Part shown: one piece after another, positions 11,420-23,389 of the stretch | Position numbering within the stretch: position 1 is the first letter of the stretch | How the letters are laid out: each line of letters starts with the position of its first letter | NCBI GenBank assembly: GCA_037501455.1 | Contig: CM074864.1 | Location: 20,516,001-20,580,000, forward strand | Source: Lantana camara | Taxonomy: Eukaryota > Streptophyta > Magnoliopsida > Lamiales > Verbenaceae | DNA: 64,000 nt | Reading direction: 5' to 3' | Program-made: the position numbers and the translations under genes | The notes under the pieces: generated by a model | The model's input: the letters and a program-made list of their open reading frames with translations, nothing else | Database searches by the model: none | Told to the model about the DNA's origin: nothing

Positions 11420-12636
11420 AATCCCAAGCCAATTGTCGCAAATTTCAGTTTCAACAATACGAAGCCCTAAAATCTTCAAACTTCAATTACTTTCAAATCG
11501 GTGAACCAAAATGAGATCCGAAAGAGGCAACGGATTACCCTTGACGAGCTTTACGAAAGCCCTAAGCTTTCTCGCCGGAAAAATCCCCGGAGGTGGCGCC
11601 GCCATTGAACCGCCGCTGTACAGCCGTCGTACGTCCATCTCCGGTCATCTTTTGCCCAAAATGACACCCGAATCAAGCTCAGGGGGTCGAAAGAGGTCGG
11701 AAACCGTTCCTACTCGTCGGAAAACACCGCCAGAGAACGCCCAACGCGGCGGCTACAGTGAAGCGCAACCGCGACGTCATCTTCAGGCGGCCCGTGCGCC
11801 GCCGTCCGGTGACCGTTGGCCGCGCCGCCAACGCCATCCGCTGCATCTCTTCTTCTTCTTGCCAGGGCCGCCGCGCGTGTCAACAAAATCCCGCCGGAGA
11901 AGGCCGCAATCGCAGGCCGAAGAGAAGCCCTTTTTCCTCCTAACTGCGCGGCTGCTGGAACCACCACTTGCGTTGGTTTTCGTGATGAACGGAGGCCGGA
12001 ATCGACACGAGAGGGTCCAAAAACGTAGGGTAGGGTTGTGGTTGGCTGGCGAAAGTCGCCGGATCGCCGGCGGCGAAGTGGTGGCGCCACCCGCCACCTT
12101 CAGGCCTCCGCTGCGCTGCCGTGGGTCATCAGTTAGCCGCGAACTTGGTACGGTTGTGACGGGCTCATCGAGCTAATGAATTTCGACTATTGGTTCATCG
12201 AAATCCATCGAGAAACGACCGAGTTTGGTGATGTGTGTGAAATCACACCTCGGGTGTGTGTGAAACGCCTGGAGCGGGAGAGAGGGGAGAGGGACTGAGG
12301 TCTGGCACGCAAAACGAGGATCCAGGGTATTTAACTCGGGTCCTCGTATGCAAAAACGGTCGGAAGAACGGGCTAACGAAGTCAGAATTGGCCAAACTTA
12401 GAGTCTACGGACTCGTTTCGCTGCCCCGAACGCGTTAAAGGGGTCAAAGAGGTCAAAATCTCGATCGAACGAGAAGTGACTGGAAAACCCCCCCCCTAAA
12501 AGGAGAAAATTACAAAAGGACCCTAAACTCTAAAAGAGTTCATAAGAGGGCCACACAATGCACAAATCACATAATCAAACACATAAAAAGGTTGGAAGGT
12601 GATGTACCTTATTTATCGGATGAGCTGGATATTACA
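11420..12636 (-). mobile_element. LTR-A, right part with its 5' edge at 12636
   Basis: Minus-strand reading starts TGTAATATCC at 12636 and runs through a TATA-like TTAAATACCC (plus strand near 12327-12340) into a strongly GC-rich segment (about 11560-12180), then continues at 378-1 beyond LARD-1. Immediately right of 12636 lies copia RNase H sequence broken in mid-gene, as expected if this element inserted into Copia-1. Open frames at 11511-12176 (plus) and 11710-12097 (minus) overlap in several frames. They are Arg/Pro/Ala-rich and look like consequences of GC content, not proteins. Confidence 0.55.
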
Positions 12637-13171
12637 ATGTCGGTGTAAGCAATACAAGTTTGCTTAACATTCCATAATTAACGGTTGCTCTTTCAAGAGT
12701 AAACACGTATTCTGATGTCAAACATCTAGAATACAAATCAGATTATAAATCCGAATATGTGTACTCTATTGAAATGAGCTCATCGCTATGGTAGACTAGC
12801 ATATAATCTTGAGTTCTTCTCAAGTACTCCAATATACGTTTTTACTACTACCATTTGTCAGATTCTAGGGTTTGACTAATATCTGCTGACTTAGACCTAA
12901 TTCATAATAGACATCTGGACTTGTACATTATATGACATACATAAAGCTTCCACTGCGGAACTCTAATCATGTCTTCTATCTCTTCAGTTGTCTCAGGACA
13001 CTGATCCCGAGATAGATAAACTCCATATCTTAAATATAATGAACCTTTCTTGGAATTTGTCATATTATACCTTACCAACATCTTATCTATATATGCTTCT
13101 TGTAATGAACCAACCTTTTTATTCTCATGATCACAACAAAAGTCTGATCCTTGGAATATTATTGGTCTCAC
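12637..13171 (-). pseudogene. Copia-1 RT C-terminus and start of RNase H, decayed
   Basis: The minus-strand frame at 12902-13171 contains AYIDKMLVRYNMTNSKKG and LSRDQCPETTEEIEDMIRVP, which are copia RT C-terminal blocks. Further left are traces of the block that usually reads as GS-MYAM-CTRPD, with stops, then KQTCIAYT-like RNase H sequence cut off at 12637 before the catalytic glutamate. The frame is shifted several times, so no product is expected. Confidence 0.8.
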
Positions 13172-13399
13172 TAAGGTCTTTACTTGTCAAACGGATTTGA
13201 CATCCGAATCTTGACTATTCTTGAATCATTCCCAATGAGCAGAATATCAATTACGTACTAAAATGTTACAGTATTATCATGATGTCATTTGTACACTCAT
13301 GGTTCATCAGGAAATTGCTCAAATTTCAAAGAATTTAAATTGCCTCTTTAATTCTCATGTTTAATGATCCAGACGCTTGCTTAAGATCACAAAATGATC

Positions 13400-14950
13400 T
13401 ATCAAATTTGCATACTATATGCACCTGACTTCTGGCTATGAAGCCTTCAGGTTATACCATGTATCTCTTCTTCTTGAAGGTGCCCGTTCAACAACATAGT
13501 CTTTTCATCCATTTATCTAATCTCATAATAATGAGATAAAATGGAGAGGATAATGGACGTAAGCATTTCTATAGGCGTGAAAACCTCATAAATGATTTCT
13601 CCTTTCTGGGTAAAATCCCTTGCCATAAGTTTTGCTCTAAAGTCTCTACTTTTCTGTCCATTTTCTCCTTTTTCTTTTTTTATTTTCTTGAAGAACCCCC
13701 AATTGCATCTAATGGGTTTAATGCCTTTAGGTGCCTCCACAAGTTCAAGGCTTTGTTAGAATACTAATATTCTAACTATGATTCAATGGCTTTTGACCAA
13801 ACGGTTAGCGTCTATATCATCCACAACTTCATTACACGTGATAGGATCAGGTACGTTAGAGTCAACCACTTGGGTTAAACATAGGTATCTTGTCAGGTGT
13901 CCTGACAATCCTCCCACTACAATAATGCTCTCGTGTACACATTTCTAATCACATGTTGTATTTGGTACATTACATGTATCTAATACATTTTCAGTTATTT
14001 CGAGTTTATGGAAATTAGTATCAAATATTGTTATTTTTCTTTTAACACTATTTTGCTTCCACCTTTTGTGGTTATTTATGTAATCATCTTTGAAATATTC
14101 ACAAACATCTTTTGTGATTTCTCAAATTACAAAATATACCAACTCTTGTTCTCTTAGGATAACCTTAGAACAAGTAAACCTTTGTTCTTTATTCTAACTC
14201 GTCAGGATCCATCCTTAACACGTAGACCAGGCGACCTCAAATTCGAAGATAAGAGATACAGGGTTTTCACCCTAGCTACAGATCCATCAATGTTTTAGGA
14301 ACTGACTTAGATAGAACTAGGTTTAATGTGCATTGTCATTTTGAGCACAAGACTCCAAAACAAACTTCGTAGGGCAACATGACTCTTCATGAATTTTTAC
14401 CATCTCTATCTGAGTTTTTTTTCTCCTTTCTGAGATATACCCATGTAGATAGCTGAGATACAATCTCATTTACATAGAGAAATTCTAGAAACTCTGTAGA
14501 TAAATACTCTCCACCACGATCCGATCAAAGTGCCTTGATACGTTTTCCAATTTGATTCTTTGACTTCAGTCTTATATACTTTGAAATCTTCAAAAATACA
14601 GACTTAAGTCTCATCAAGCGTATTTGTATCTAGAGTAATCATCGAAACGAATGATGAAATATCCAAAACATCCTCTTGCTTGAACATTTATAGGACCAAA
14701 TATCCGTATGAACTGACACAAGCAACTTCATGGATTAAATACCTTTTTGTCTTAAACGAACTTTCTTGGTCATTTTACTTTTCTAAACAAGATTCGCAGA
14801 CTGACAATCGTCAAACTCAACAATTAGTCTTTGGATCCTATTCGAATTAAATTGACCAATATGTAATAGCCACTTGCATGCCTCGCTAGGCCTGGAAGTT
14901 TTTTCTTGTAGATGGTAAGTCAAGCTTATTAGTGTTAATCTTAAAATTAG
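13400..14950 (-). pseudogene. Copia-1 integrase and RT N-terminus, decayed
   Basis: The minus-strand frame at 13513-13740 shows KPIRCNWGFFKK, FRAKLMARDFTQKG and YEVFTPIEMLTSI. These match the copia RT start (usually KPIGCKW, FKARLVAKGYTQ, ETFSPVAML). Between this and 14950 lies the integrase region, matching Copia-2 at about 24840-26000 in nucleotide sequence but riddled with stops. The GAG-pre-integrase block falls at about 14850-15000. Confidence 0.72.
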
Positions 14951-15199
14951 TATTTAATTAGGACATAAAAGACCATCTTTTTCTATGCCAGAGTAAATAA
15001 ACCTTTTATTTTGTGTAATGGTAAACCTTTATTCAAAATAAACTGTTAGACCATTAATTATCAAATAACTCACAGAAATCAAATTTTTGTATATATGGCA
15101 CTTATAATATTAAAACCCTATTGCCAAAATACGATTCTACAGTCTCCACTGCTAATACAAATAGACTTGTATTATCCTTGAGCAGTAGTTGCATGTTAG

Positions 15200-15421
15200 T
15201 CATTTTTCAAACTTCCTAGTTAGTTTAAATCTTCGCAACGAATTGCAATTATGATTAGTTGAGCTCGAATCCACACACCAGGAGTCTGGTGAATTTCCAA
15301 CTAAACATACTTTCAACGAGTAAGATATCTTCATATCTTGTTTAAACGGCGTGGCAAACAGACAAATTAAGCATTTTGGACAATTTCTTTTCCAATACTC
15401 GTTACCACCGAAATAACACAT
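15200..15421 (-). pseudogene. Copia-1 gag zinc knuckle and protease, decayed
   Basis: A 73-codon open segment. Residues 2-16 (CYFGGNEYWKRNCPK) match a retroviral CCHC zinc knuckle (usually C-x2-C-x4-H-x4-C) in which the second Cys and the His are lost. Residues 47-61 (SWCVDSSSTNHNCNS) match the copia protease active site, usually SWIVDSGATNH, with DSG changed to DSS. Both enzyme and nucleic-acid binding would be dead. Confidence 0.75.
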
Positions 15422-15429
15422 TTTTCATT

Positions 15430-17230
15430 ATCAGATCTGGTTTTGTTCTTCTAAACCTTAAGATTAGGAACCATTCCTTTTCTTTTTCTTCCACACACTG
15501 CCTTTCTAGGCCGTGGATATTGATGTCTAATTTAAGAGAACTTTCCCCTTAGTCTATATCACCCTTTCTGCCATGTTGAGGTCATTCATTGGTTCAGGTT
15601 GGGTTTAAAAAAAAAAAATTGAAAAAAAATCTTGAACGTTTCAAACAACTTAGGTAGAGAATATAATATTCTAATTGCTGAGATTATCTATTTAAGCACA
15701 AGTCCTCTAATCTTTTTCAGGTTACCCATCATGTTCACAACACAATCCTGAGTCGGTGATCCTTCAAACACCTTTATAACTGCCAACCTTCTTATTGACT
15801 AGTACCTTCGTACGATCCTGTCTTTTAATCATGTTCTTATCAGTAAGCATCTCATGCATCTGATGTTTGAGAACATTTAAGACAGATGTCAGGATATAAG
15901 ACTAGCCAGATCATTACACTTGATCCACTTGTCATAAATGTCTTTCTAATCCTGATTGGCTGTAGTTTCCGGAATTTTCGGATAAGGCTCAGGGAGTACG
16001 TAAACTTTCATGTCTCAACACGATGTCAAGATTCTAGCCAACAAAATTGAACCCTTACTAGCCTATTTCCTTATAGACATTTGAAGTGGGCTAGGAGAGA
16101 TCGTTATTATAAAACTGAATTAATTAAATAAATACAAGTTATGATTATGTATTTCATTTTCTTCCGCATCTAACCAATAAATGAAATCCACGTAAGCATT
16201 TTGATCTACACAATGGTGACTTAACTAATCCGCAGTTGACTCCCTGGAGGCGAGGTCGAAAACCGCTTAGAAAAATAAGAACTATTCTTAATTAACATGC
16301 CATCTAGGTAACTCTTACCAAACAATGTTAATCTACCACGTCAACCCTTGGTTTCTAAGTAAATGCAACATAGCTCCGAAGGGAGGTTAATACATTACTT
16401 AGTCAAGTGTGTACCATTACCTAGAAGTCCGCACGAGTAGGTCAAGACACTCCACAGAGGCGTGGTCGAGCTGACTTTTCTCGTATTTCATTCTATCCTT
16501 AGAAGTCTAATCTTGTATACCATGAATTTATACTTGTCGAAGGGAGTAGTACATATTCACTATACTATAGACGGCTAATGGAGGCTGTGAGAATCCAACT
16601 CTTTTCATCTCGCTCCCACTTGAGCTTTTAGAAGGTGTGGATTATCTTTTGATTATCATATAATCACTTTTGCCATCTTATTATCGGAAGTGATTAATCT
16701 AATTAATACGCTCCCACTAGGATTACTAAATCATATTTAAAATCCCAATAATAATATTTTAAGGCAATTTAATCACTACTTATTAATTAGGCCGAAAAAT
16801 ATTAGTCCAATTATGCGTTGCGTCTAATCTCTATTAAACAATATCATTTAATTACATTAAATAAAATATGCATAATTGAAAATAGCATAATATCTCATAT
16901 TATCATGATCATGCCATAAAATAAAATAATTAAGCATGCTTTCATATAATTATCACATAATTATCATGCTTAAAATAAATGGCATAAAGTAAACATGTTA
17001 TAAATAAATTATCTCATAATTTAAATCATGTTTACTGATTCGGTAATTTTTCAGGAAAAGCAATTAAATTGTTTCCCAAAGAAATAGTAAATTCCCAGGA
17101 AACACTGGAGGGGTCACAACGGTCCCACTTAAAAACTAGTCTCCTTTGACAGAATTTACTTGCACAATAGTAGATTTAAAATTGTGCATCGCATGCATCA
17201 TATCAATGCATGTATATATCTAGAGCACGA
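15430..17230 (-). mobile_element. Copia-1 gag remnant and leader
   Basis: Between the zinc knuckle and the PBS. Collinear with 26380-28260 in Copia-2. The part nearest the PBS (about 16100-17230) looks non-coding and includes repeated GGAGGCG-like strings around 16245, 16390 and 16455. No open gag frame remains. Confidence 0.6.
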
Positions 17231-17241
17231 CTCTGATACCA
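17231..17241 (-). promoter_or_regulatory. Copia-1 primer-binding site
   Basis: CTCTGATACCA, reverse complement of TGGTATCAGAG, matching initiator-methionine tRNA, two bases from the LTR edge. Confidence 0.85.
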
Positions 17242-17243
17242 GT

Positions 17244-19345
17244 TGCTGGGTGGTGGGCCCAAAACAGTAGCGGTACGGGACAGTATTTTAAAATTTTTAT
17301 TATAATACAAGTATTAAAATATTTCTAAAACATTTTAATACAAATCGGAAGACTAGCCGGATCTACTCAAGTATATATATGCAATTGATAATAAATTTTA
17401 AATCACTTAAGAAGATAAATATCTAACATGCAATTAACACAAAAGCATATAATTTATCATGCTTAAACAAATATAACTGTAAAATATTACCGTACTCCAA
17501 ATATGGCTATCTAATGGTATTTTTCCAGCTCCTTTTCCTTTCGTGAAACCAACAGAGCTTCCCCGCAATATCCCCGGAGAAACTCTCGGAGTATGGGCTC
17601 CGAAAGCATTTCCCTAAATGCTTGAGAAAATAATTTTCTAGAAAACCTCATTTTTTTAAAACTAGAAAATTCCATTTTTTTCTAATAATTAGGTGTGTTA
17701 TATATTAATTATATAAACATCTGATTATATAATTAATTAACCCATAAGTTGGATTAATTAAAGGAGGGAAATTCAGCCAAAATTATAAGAATTTTCGGCC
17801 AAAAAAGAATGAGAAAAAAGCATGGGGGGATCACCCTATTTATAGGCTTAATTTGAAGGGTAAAACGGTCATTTCACCATCCCGTGTATAAACAGCGTCC
17901 CGGACGGCCAATCCAAATACACCACGTTGTATCTCTCTCCGCCGCGGACACAACGCCAACCACGCGCCGCCACAAGGTGGCCAAGTGGTTGGCGCGTGTT
18001 CATACACGCACAGGAACCAGATTTCGCCACGTGTCCGGGTCGGTCCGACCCTATCCGTTTCAAATGGGTTTAACCTGATTCGATGACCTGTTGACCCGCC
18101 CGGTCAACCTTCAATCTGGGCCGCCCACTTGCGCTGACGCGGTGCGCCACGCGTGTGTTGTATCAACGCCAACTGGGCCCTGACTTGCTGACGTGGCGTG
18201 ACACGTCAGGTGCCATGTCAGCAATTAATTTTTTATTTTTTTAAAAAAATTTTAAAATTTTTCATTTTGTCCAAAATGAAATTTCGGGCATTTCCAACTC
18301 TTTGGAATTTTGATTTATTTTCCCAAAATAAATCCCTTGGCTATTTTCAAAGACTTTGAAAATTCATTTCTCTTTCTCCTTTTAATATTTTCTCTTCGGG
18401 GTTTCAATTGGGGCTTGCAGGGGGACCTGCAGGACTAATTAATTTTACCTCCAAACGGGTTAATATATTATCATCTCATTATAATAATTAATTACCGTTT
18501 AATAATATTTAATTCCACTAAATAAATATTGTTGCACTCTATAATTAATTGAATTATTCATGAATTTCTCGATCTAGAATAATTTCGCATTCTACTCCTC
18601 CGTGTAGATATCCATGAAAAATAAATTGTAACTACTATCATTTATTTTTCATCTCTAATCTGAAATTTATTGATTGGCCTTAAATTGAAATTCTCTGTAT
18701 GTGAAACACATTCAACATAAAACTTTGGTGACGTATCACGCAAAGTGCTTTGGCCAAAGTCTTAATTCGAACTTTTGCAAATCTATTTTAGGGATATCTT
18801 TTACCTTTCAGCAAGGCCACAACTTCCTTGATCATTATAACTCTTTAGCACATTTCATGTTGTCACCGAACGTACAAAGTATTTTGGCCACCATTATCGA
18901 GACCTCACTTCTGAATATATTACAGTGACTAACTCTACGCGCCTAAAGCTGAAATATTGTTAGGATTAAGAGTATAATGCTTCCCGAGATTTTATTCATT
19001 TCAGATAGCTGTATAAAATGAATAATCTTACTGGTCCAGTTCGATGTTTGCAATCCTATTTTAAATCATCGACGTGTTATAATCAAAATCACCTTTCCCT
19101 ATGACAAACGACTAATCATCTTATATAACCACGTTATAGTCTTGATAAGAACATATTCTTATCTTACCGACTAGAACTTTAATGACATGTGATTTCGGTA
19201 TTCAAAGTCTTTTCCTATGAAACACGTTTCATATAAGAATACCACCACATGCCATTGAATATCAATATGTGAAATACTCACAACTTGCTGTAAATTCAGT
19301 TTAATTAATTCAACAAATTGAATTTTCAGGGCACTATTCCCAACA
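17244..19345 (-). repeat. Copia-1 5' LTR
   Basis: About 2.1 kb, element-sense start TGTTGGGAATAGTGCC (right edge 19345), the common copia LTR start. It aligns along its length with both Copia-2 LTRs but is more diverged from them than they are from each other. A TATA box (TATAAATA on the minus strand) lies at 17837-17844. A GC-rich block at 17900-18220 with several ACGT cores lies downstream of it. Confidence 0.9.
17837..17844 (-). promoter_or_regulatory. TATA box of Copia-1 5' LTR
   Basis: The plus strand reads TATTTATA inside CCTATTTATAGG. The same element is conserved at 28856-28863 in the Copia-2 5' LTR. Promoter role is inferred from consensus and LTR position. Confidence 0.6.
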
Positions 19346-19870
19346 TCCCTCATTCGCCGGGCCACTGATTGACTGAAATTGAATTAGTTGCTAAACTTGA
19401 TAGTTGTAATTTTGGGCGGTGTTTATATTATTGTTGAACTTGTATTTTATTCTGCAAAACTTCACCCGAGGTTATAACTTGTATGTACTTACTCTTATAT
19501 TTATTATACCCCTCACTCAGTCTTCCATAGACTGATGCCTCCACCTTTCAGGTTGTTACAGGGCATGCTAAGCGGGAATTAGAGTCCATTGGAGTCTTTA
19601 ATTCGGGTCTCGCACACTACACTTTCATCTTTCATGTTATTGACGTTTATGGATACTTATGAATTATGATGCTATCTTGGGGATTATTGTACATATATGA
19701 TCTAGTTGCACGTGTTGGAGATTATGAACTTTGTTATACATAGTTTGGTTTAATGGAATGGTTATGCTTCCGCTGATTTATATTGTACCTATTACATGGT
19801 TTCGGAGTTAGTCCTGCCTAGTTAGGATGGTTTTTTTTTATTATCACCCGTTTGCTATACGTTTAGTTTA
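19346..19870 (+). mobile_element. Gypsy-1 5' LTR, left surviving piece
   Basis: Aligns closely with 51736-52258 in the Gypsy-1 3' LTR, from CCTCA(T/C)TCG onwards. It stops at GTTTA (19866-19870), where LTR-B begins. The continuation is at 46773-46848. The upstream part of the LTR should lie left of Copia-1, outside the window. Confidence 0.85.
19866..19870. repeat. LTR-B target-site duplication, left copy (GTTTA)
   Basis: Identical to 46768-46772. The Gypsy-1 3' LTR carries the uninterrupted target, TAGTTTATGTAAGG, near 52250-52263. Confidence 0.88.
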
Positions 19871-21196
19871 TGTAGCGCCCTATTTGTATATATATATGGA
19901 GAGGAACGGCCCAACCCCCGCACCGATATATTCATCAAATAATGATGTAAGCTATCACTCAACAAATGCACCGGCGAACGGTTGATGAAGATCATGATGA
20001 ATGCCCAATGATAATGCAGCGAAATTTAGGAAAATTTGAAACTTTTAAATCCATGTATGGTGGTGACAAGTAATGAGCACATAAGATGAACAATACAGTC
20101 ACGTTTAAGTAGAAGAGACAAGTAATGATATGATATAAGTAATTGGACAATGTCACAAAAGCATGTAGTAAGTAGAGTAGCAGTGTATCAAATTACAGAA
20201 TAAAGCTAGGAACATATGCAACCATATATCATAATGCAGGACACAAAATAGATTAATAACATATAAGTCCTGACTCAGGCAAAAATAGACATTCTAGAGC
20301 TTCAAGAGACCTCTAGAGTGCGGCTGCAAGACCTGAAACCATGAGGCCAGAAAACAGGTAGAGGTATTAGTCAAAGTGACTAAGTGATGGGGTGCTTAAA
20401 AAGAATACTCTTGAAATGAAAGGATATTTGAAATGAATAAAGTTTACCTTGAAGAATGATTTGAAAGATAAATACTTTATGAAAACATTTGATATGCAAA
20501 TGATGATGTCACACGCGCACACATATGATATGATTTGGTTCATATGATTTTAATAAAGCGGGATAGGGGTAAAGGATAACTTTGATAAATATGAACCAAT
20601 GTTTATAAAATGATTTATGCCCGCAAGCTAGGCATCTTCCACACTTACTCCTTGAAAACAATGAATGATGAGCGATGTTGGACCGAGATCACCAACATCT
20701 TGAACATACACACATGCACCACCCTTCTCCGGTGTCACTTCGGGTAGCTAGCCCTAGGTGACGATAAATGATTAATGAGATAAGGATTTGCGGTCCTTTC
20801 TCTGATAGATTGTCCTGGCTTAACCGACCTCCGATTAAAACCGGTGTCAATTATCTAATGGTGACGGCCGGAATTAGTGATGTCATTGGCGCTCACCTCC
20901 CGAGCATCACTTCCACACATAACCGTCGGCCCAATAACGATGAACGATAATGCTTGCATATGAATGAACATCCGGAGTAAATTTGAATGCTTGAATATAA
21001 TGAAGTCCATGAAGGACATGTATAAATGATGTGATTATGAACGATGAACGATAAACTTTGAATAAATGAATATGATTGTTTGAATTGATAAATGAGATAA
21101 ATGAATATGATAAATGAATATGATATTTGAATAAATGACAAAAGAAGTAAATGATTGATGAAAGATTTGTCCCGATAAGGGAATAATTTAAAGTAA
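19871..21196 (-). repeat. LTR-B piece 1
   Basis: Left end of the solo LTR up to the Copia-2 insertion. It contains ATGA-rich simple sequence (about 20990-21190) and a GC-richer block at 20620-20940. Open frames at 20893-21263 on the minus strand come from the low-complexity region. No gene is seen. Confidence 0.8.
21192..21196. repeat. Copia-2 target-site duplication, left copy (AGTAA)
   Basis: Identical to 30478-30482. It fixes the LTR start at TGATGGG instead of the TGGG three bases later. Confidence 0.88.
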
Positions 21197-23372
21197 TGAT
21201 GGGATGCGGGCCCACAACAGTAGCAGTCCGGGACCACATTTTAAAATTTTTATTATAATACAAGTATTAAAATATTTCTAAAACATTTTAATACAAAGCG
21301 GAAGACTTAGCCGGATCCACTCAAGTATATACATGCAATTGATAATAAATTTTAAATCACTTAAGCAGATAAATATCTAACATGCAATTAACACTTAAGA
21401 GCACATAATTTATCATGCTTAAAATAAAATAACTGTCAAATATTACCATACTGCAAACATGGCTATCTAACGGCATTTTTCCAGCTCCTTGCCCTTTCGT
21501 GAGACCGGCAGAGCTTCCCCGCAATATCCCCAGGGACACCCTCGGAGTGTGGGCTCCGAAAGTATTTCTCTAAATACTTAGAGAAAATAAACTTTAAACT
21601 AGAAAACCCTTTTCAGGGTTTATTCTCCCGAAATTAAGCGTTTTATACAAACACCTAATTAAAATTAATTCCAAAATAAATCGGAATTAACTAGGAGAAA
21701 ATGGGACTTGATTTCAAAGCCAAAAATTGGCCAAAACCATCCCAAAAATGTTATGAGAAATGAGGGAGGGGGTCAGCCTATTTGTAGGCAACAACCCGAG
21801 GGCAAAACGGTCATTTTTCACATAAATTGAAGGGCATTTTGGTCATTTGGAAACCGTGTCCAAACCGCGTCTCAATCCGACCAATCCGATCATGCCACGT
21901 GGTAGAACTCTCCGCCGCGGACACAACGCCGCCAACCACGCGCCGACAGGTGGCAGCACGCGCCCCCACGCGCCGCCACAAGTCGGCCAAGTGGTTGGCG
22001 CGTGTTCAACCGCGTGACCTCACCAGACGCCGACACGTGTCCGGGTCTGGTCCTACCCGGACCGGACCCGGTTTGACCCTATCCGAATAGGGTCTGACCC
22101 TATTCGTTTGACCCGCTTTGACCGACCCGTTTCCAGACCAAATCTGGACCGTTACATCATGTCTACGTGGCGCAATCCCGGCCGTCCACTTGGCGCGCAA
22201 TGCGGCGCCTAGTCAGCGTCACGTCAGCTGCCACGTCATCACCGAATTCCTTTTTTTTTTTTTTTTTTTTTTTTTCGATGAAAATTTTATTTTCTCCAAA
22301 ATAAAATTCCGGGCATTTCCAACTCTTTGGAACTTTAATTTATTTACTTAAAATAAATTCCTTGGCTATTTTCAAACACTTTGAAAATTCATTTCTCTTT
22401 CTCCTTTTAATATTTTCTCTTTGGGTTCTCAATTGGGGCTTGCAGGGGGACCTGCAGGACTAATTAATTTTAGCTCCAAACGGATTAATATATTATCATC
22501 TCATGACAATAATTAATTACCGTTTAACAATATTTAATTCCACTAAATAAATATTGTTGCACTCTAAAATTAATTAAATTATTCACGAATTTCTCGATCT
22601 AGAATAATTTCGCATTTTACTCCTCCGTGTAGATATCCATGAAAAATAAATTGCAACTACTATCATTTATTTTTCATCTCTAATTTGAAATTTATTGATT
22701 TGCCTTAAGTTCAAATTCTCTGTACGTGAAACACATTCAACATACAACTTCGGTGACGTTATCACGCGAAGTGCTTTGGCCAAAGTCTTAATTTGAACTT
22801 TTGCAAATCTATTTCAAGGATATCTCTTACCTTCCAGCAAGGCCACAGATTCCTCGATCAATATAACTCTTTAGCACATTTCATGCTGTCACCGAATCAT
22901 ACAAAGTATTTTGGCCACCCGTTACCGAGACCTCACTTCGAGTATGTTACAGTGACTAACACTACATGCCTAAAGCCGAAATATTATCAGGATTAAGAGT
23001 ACAATGCTTCCTGAGATTTTATTTATTTTAGATAGCAGTATAAAATGAATAATCTCAGTGGTCCAGTTCGATGTTTCCAATCCTATTGAAAATCGTCAAC
23101 GTGTTATAATTGGAATCACCATTCCCTATGATGAAAGACTAATCATCTTATATAACCACGTTATAGTCTTGATAAGAACATATTCTTATCTTACCGACTA
23201 GAACTTTAATGACACGTGATTTTGGTATTCAAAGTCTTTTCCTATGAAACACATTTCATATGAGAATACCACCACACGTCATTAATTATTAATATGTGAA
23301 ATACTCATAACTTGTTGTAAATTCAGTTTAATTAATTCAACAAATTGAATTTTCAGGGCACTATTCCCAACA
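21197..23372 (-). repeat. Copia-2 3' LTR
   Basis: Downstream LTR in element sense. Compared with the 5' copy it lacks about 46 bases near 22222, including ACGT motifs. It has a changed TATA (plus strand TATTTGTA near 21780) and a longer poly-T run (about 22251-22275). Confidence 0.92.
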
Positions 23373-23389
23373 ATCTCCCACTTGCCCTA
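23373..23389 (-). promoter_or_regulatory. Copia-2 polypurine tract
   Basis: Plus strand ATCTCCCACTTGCCCTA, element strand TAGGGCAAGTGGGAGAT, immediately upstream of the LTR start TGTTGGG. This AAGTGGGAGAT tract is the usual PPT of plant copia elements. Copia-3 has GGGCAAGTAGGAGAT. Confidence 0.88.

Larger units (their letters stand above)
12637..19345 (-). mobile_element. Copia-1: truncated, decayed Ty1/copia element
   Basis: Minus-strand element with its 5' LTR at 17244-19345 and the PBS at 17231-17241. Decayed gag-pol then runs leftwards to 12637, where it stops inside RNase H. It is collinear with the internal region of Copia-2 (about 23577-28273). The missing end (rest of RNase H, PPT, 3' LTR) is expected left of the window because LTR-A interrupts it. 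On its right, LTR-end CCCAACA is followed at once by Gypsy-1 LTR sequence, so Copia-1 inserted in the Gypsy-1 5' LTR. Confidence 0.85.

Noticed and set aside
11511..12176. A 221-codon plus-strand frame that could be taken for a host gene.
   Set aside because: GC-rich sequence open in several overlapping frames, no recognisable domain, and it lies within a probable LTR.
19346..19350. TCCCT as a proven TSD of Copia-1.
   Set aside because: The other end of Copia-1 is outside the window, so the duplication cannot be confirmed.
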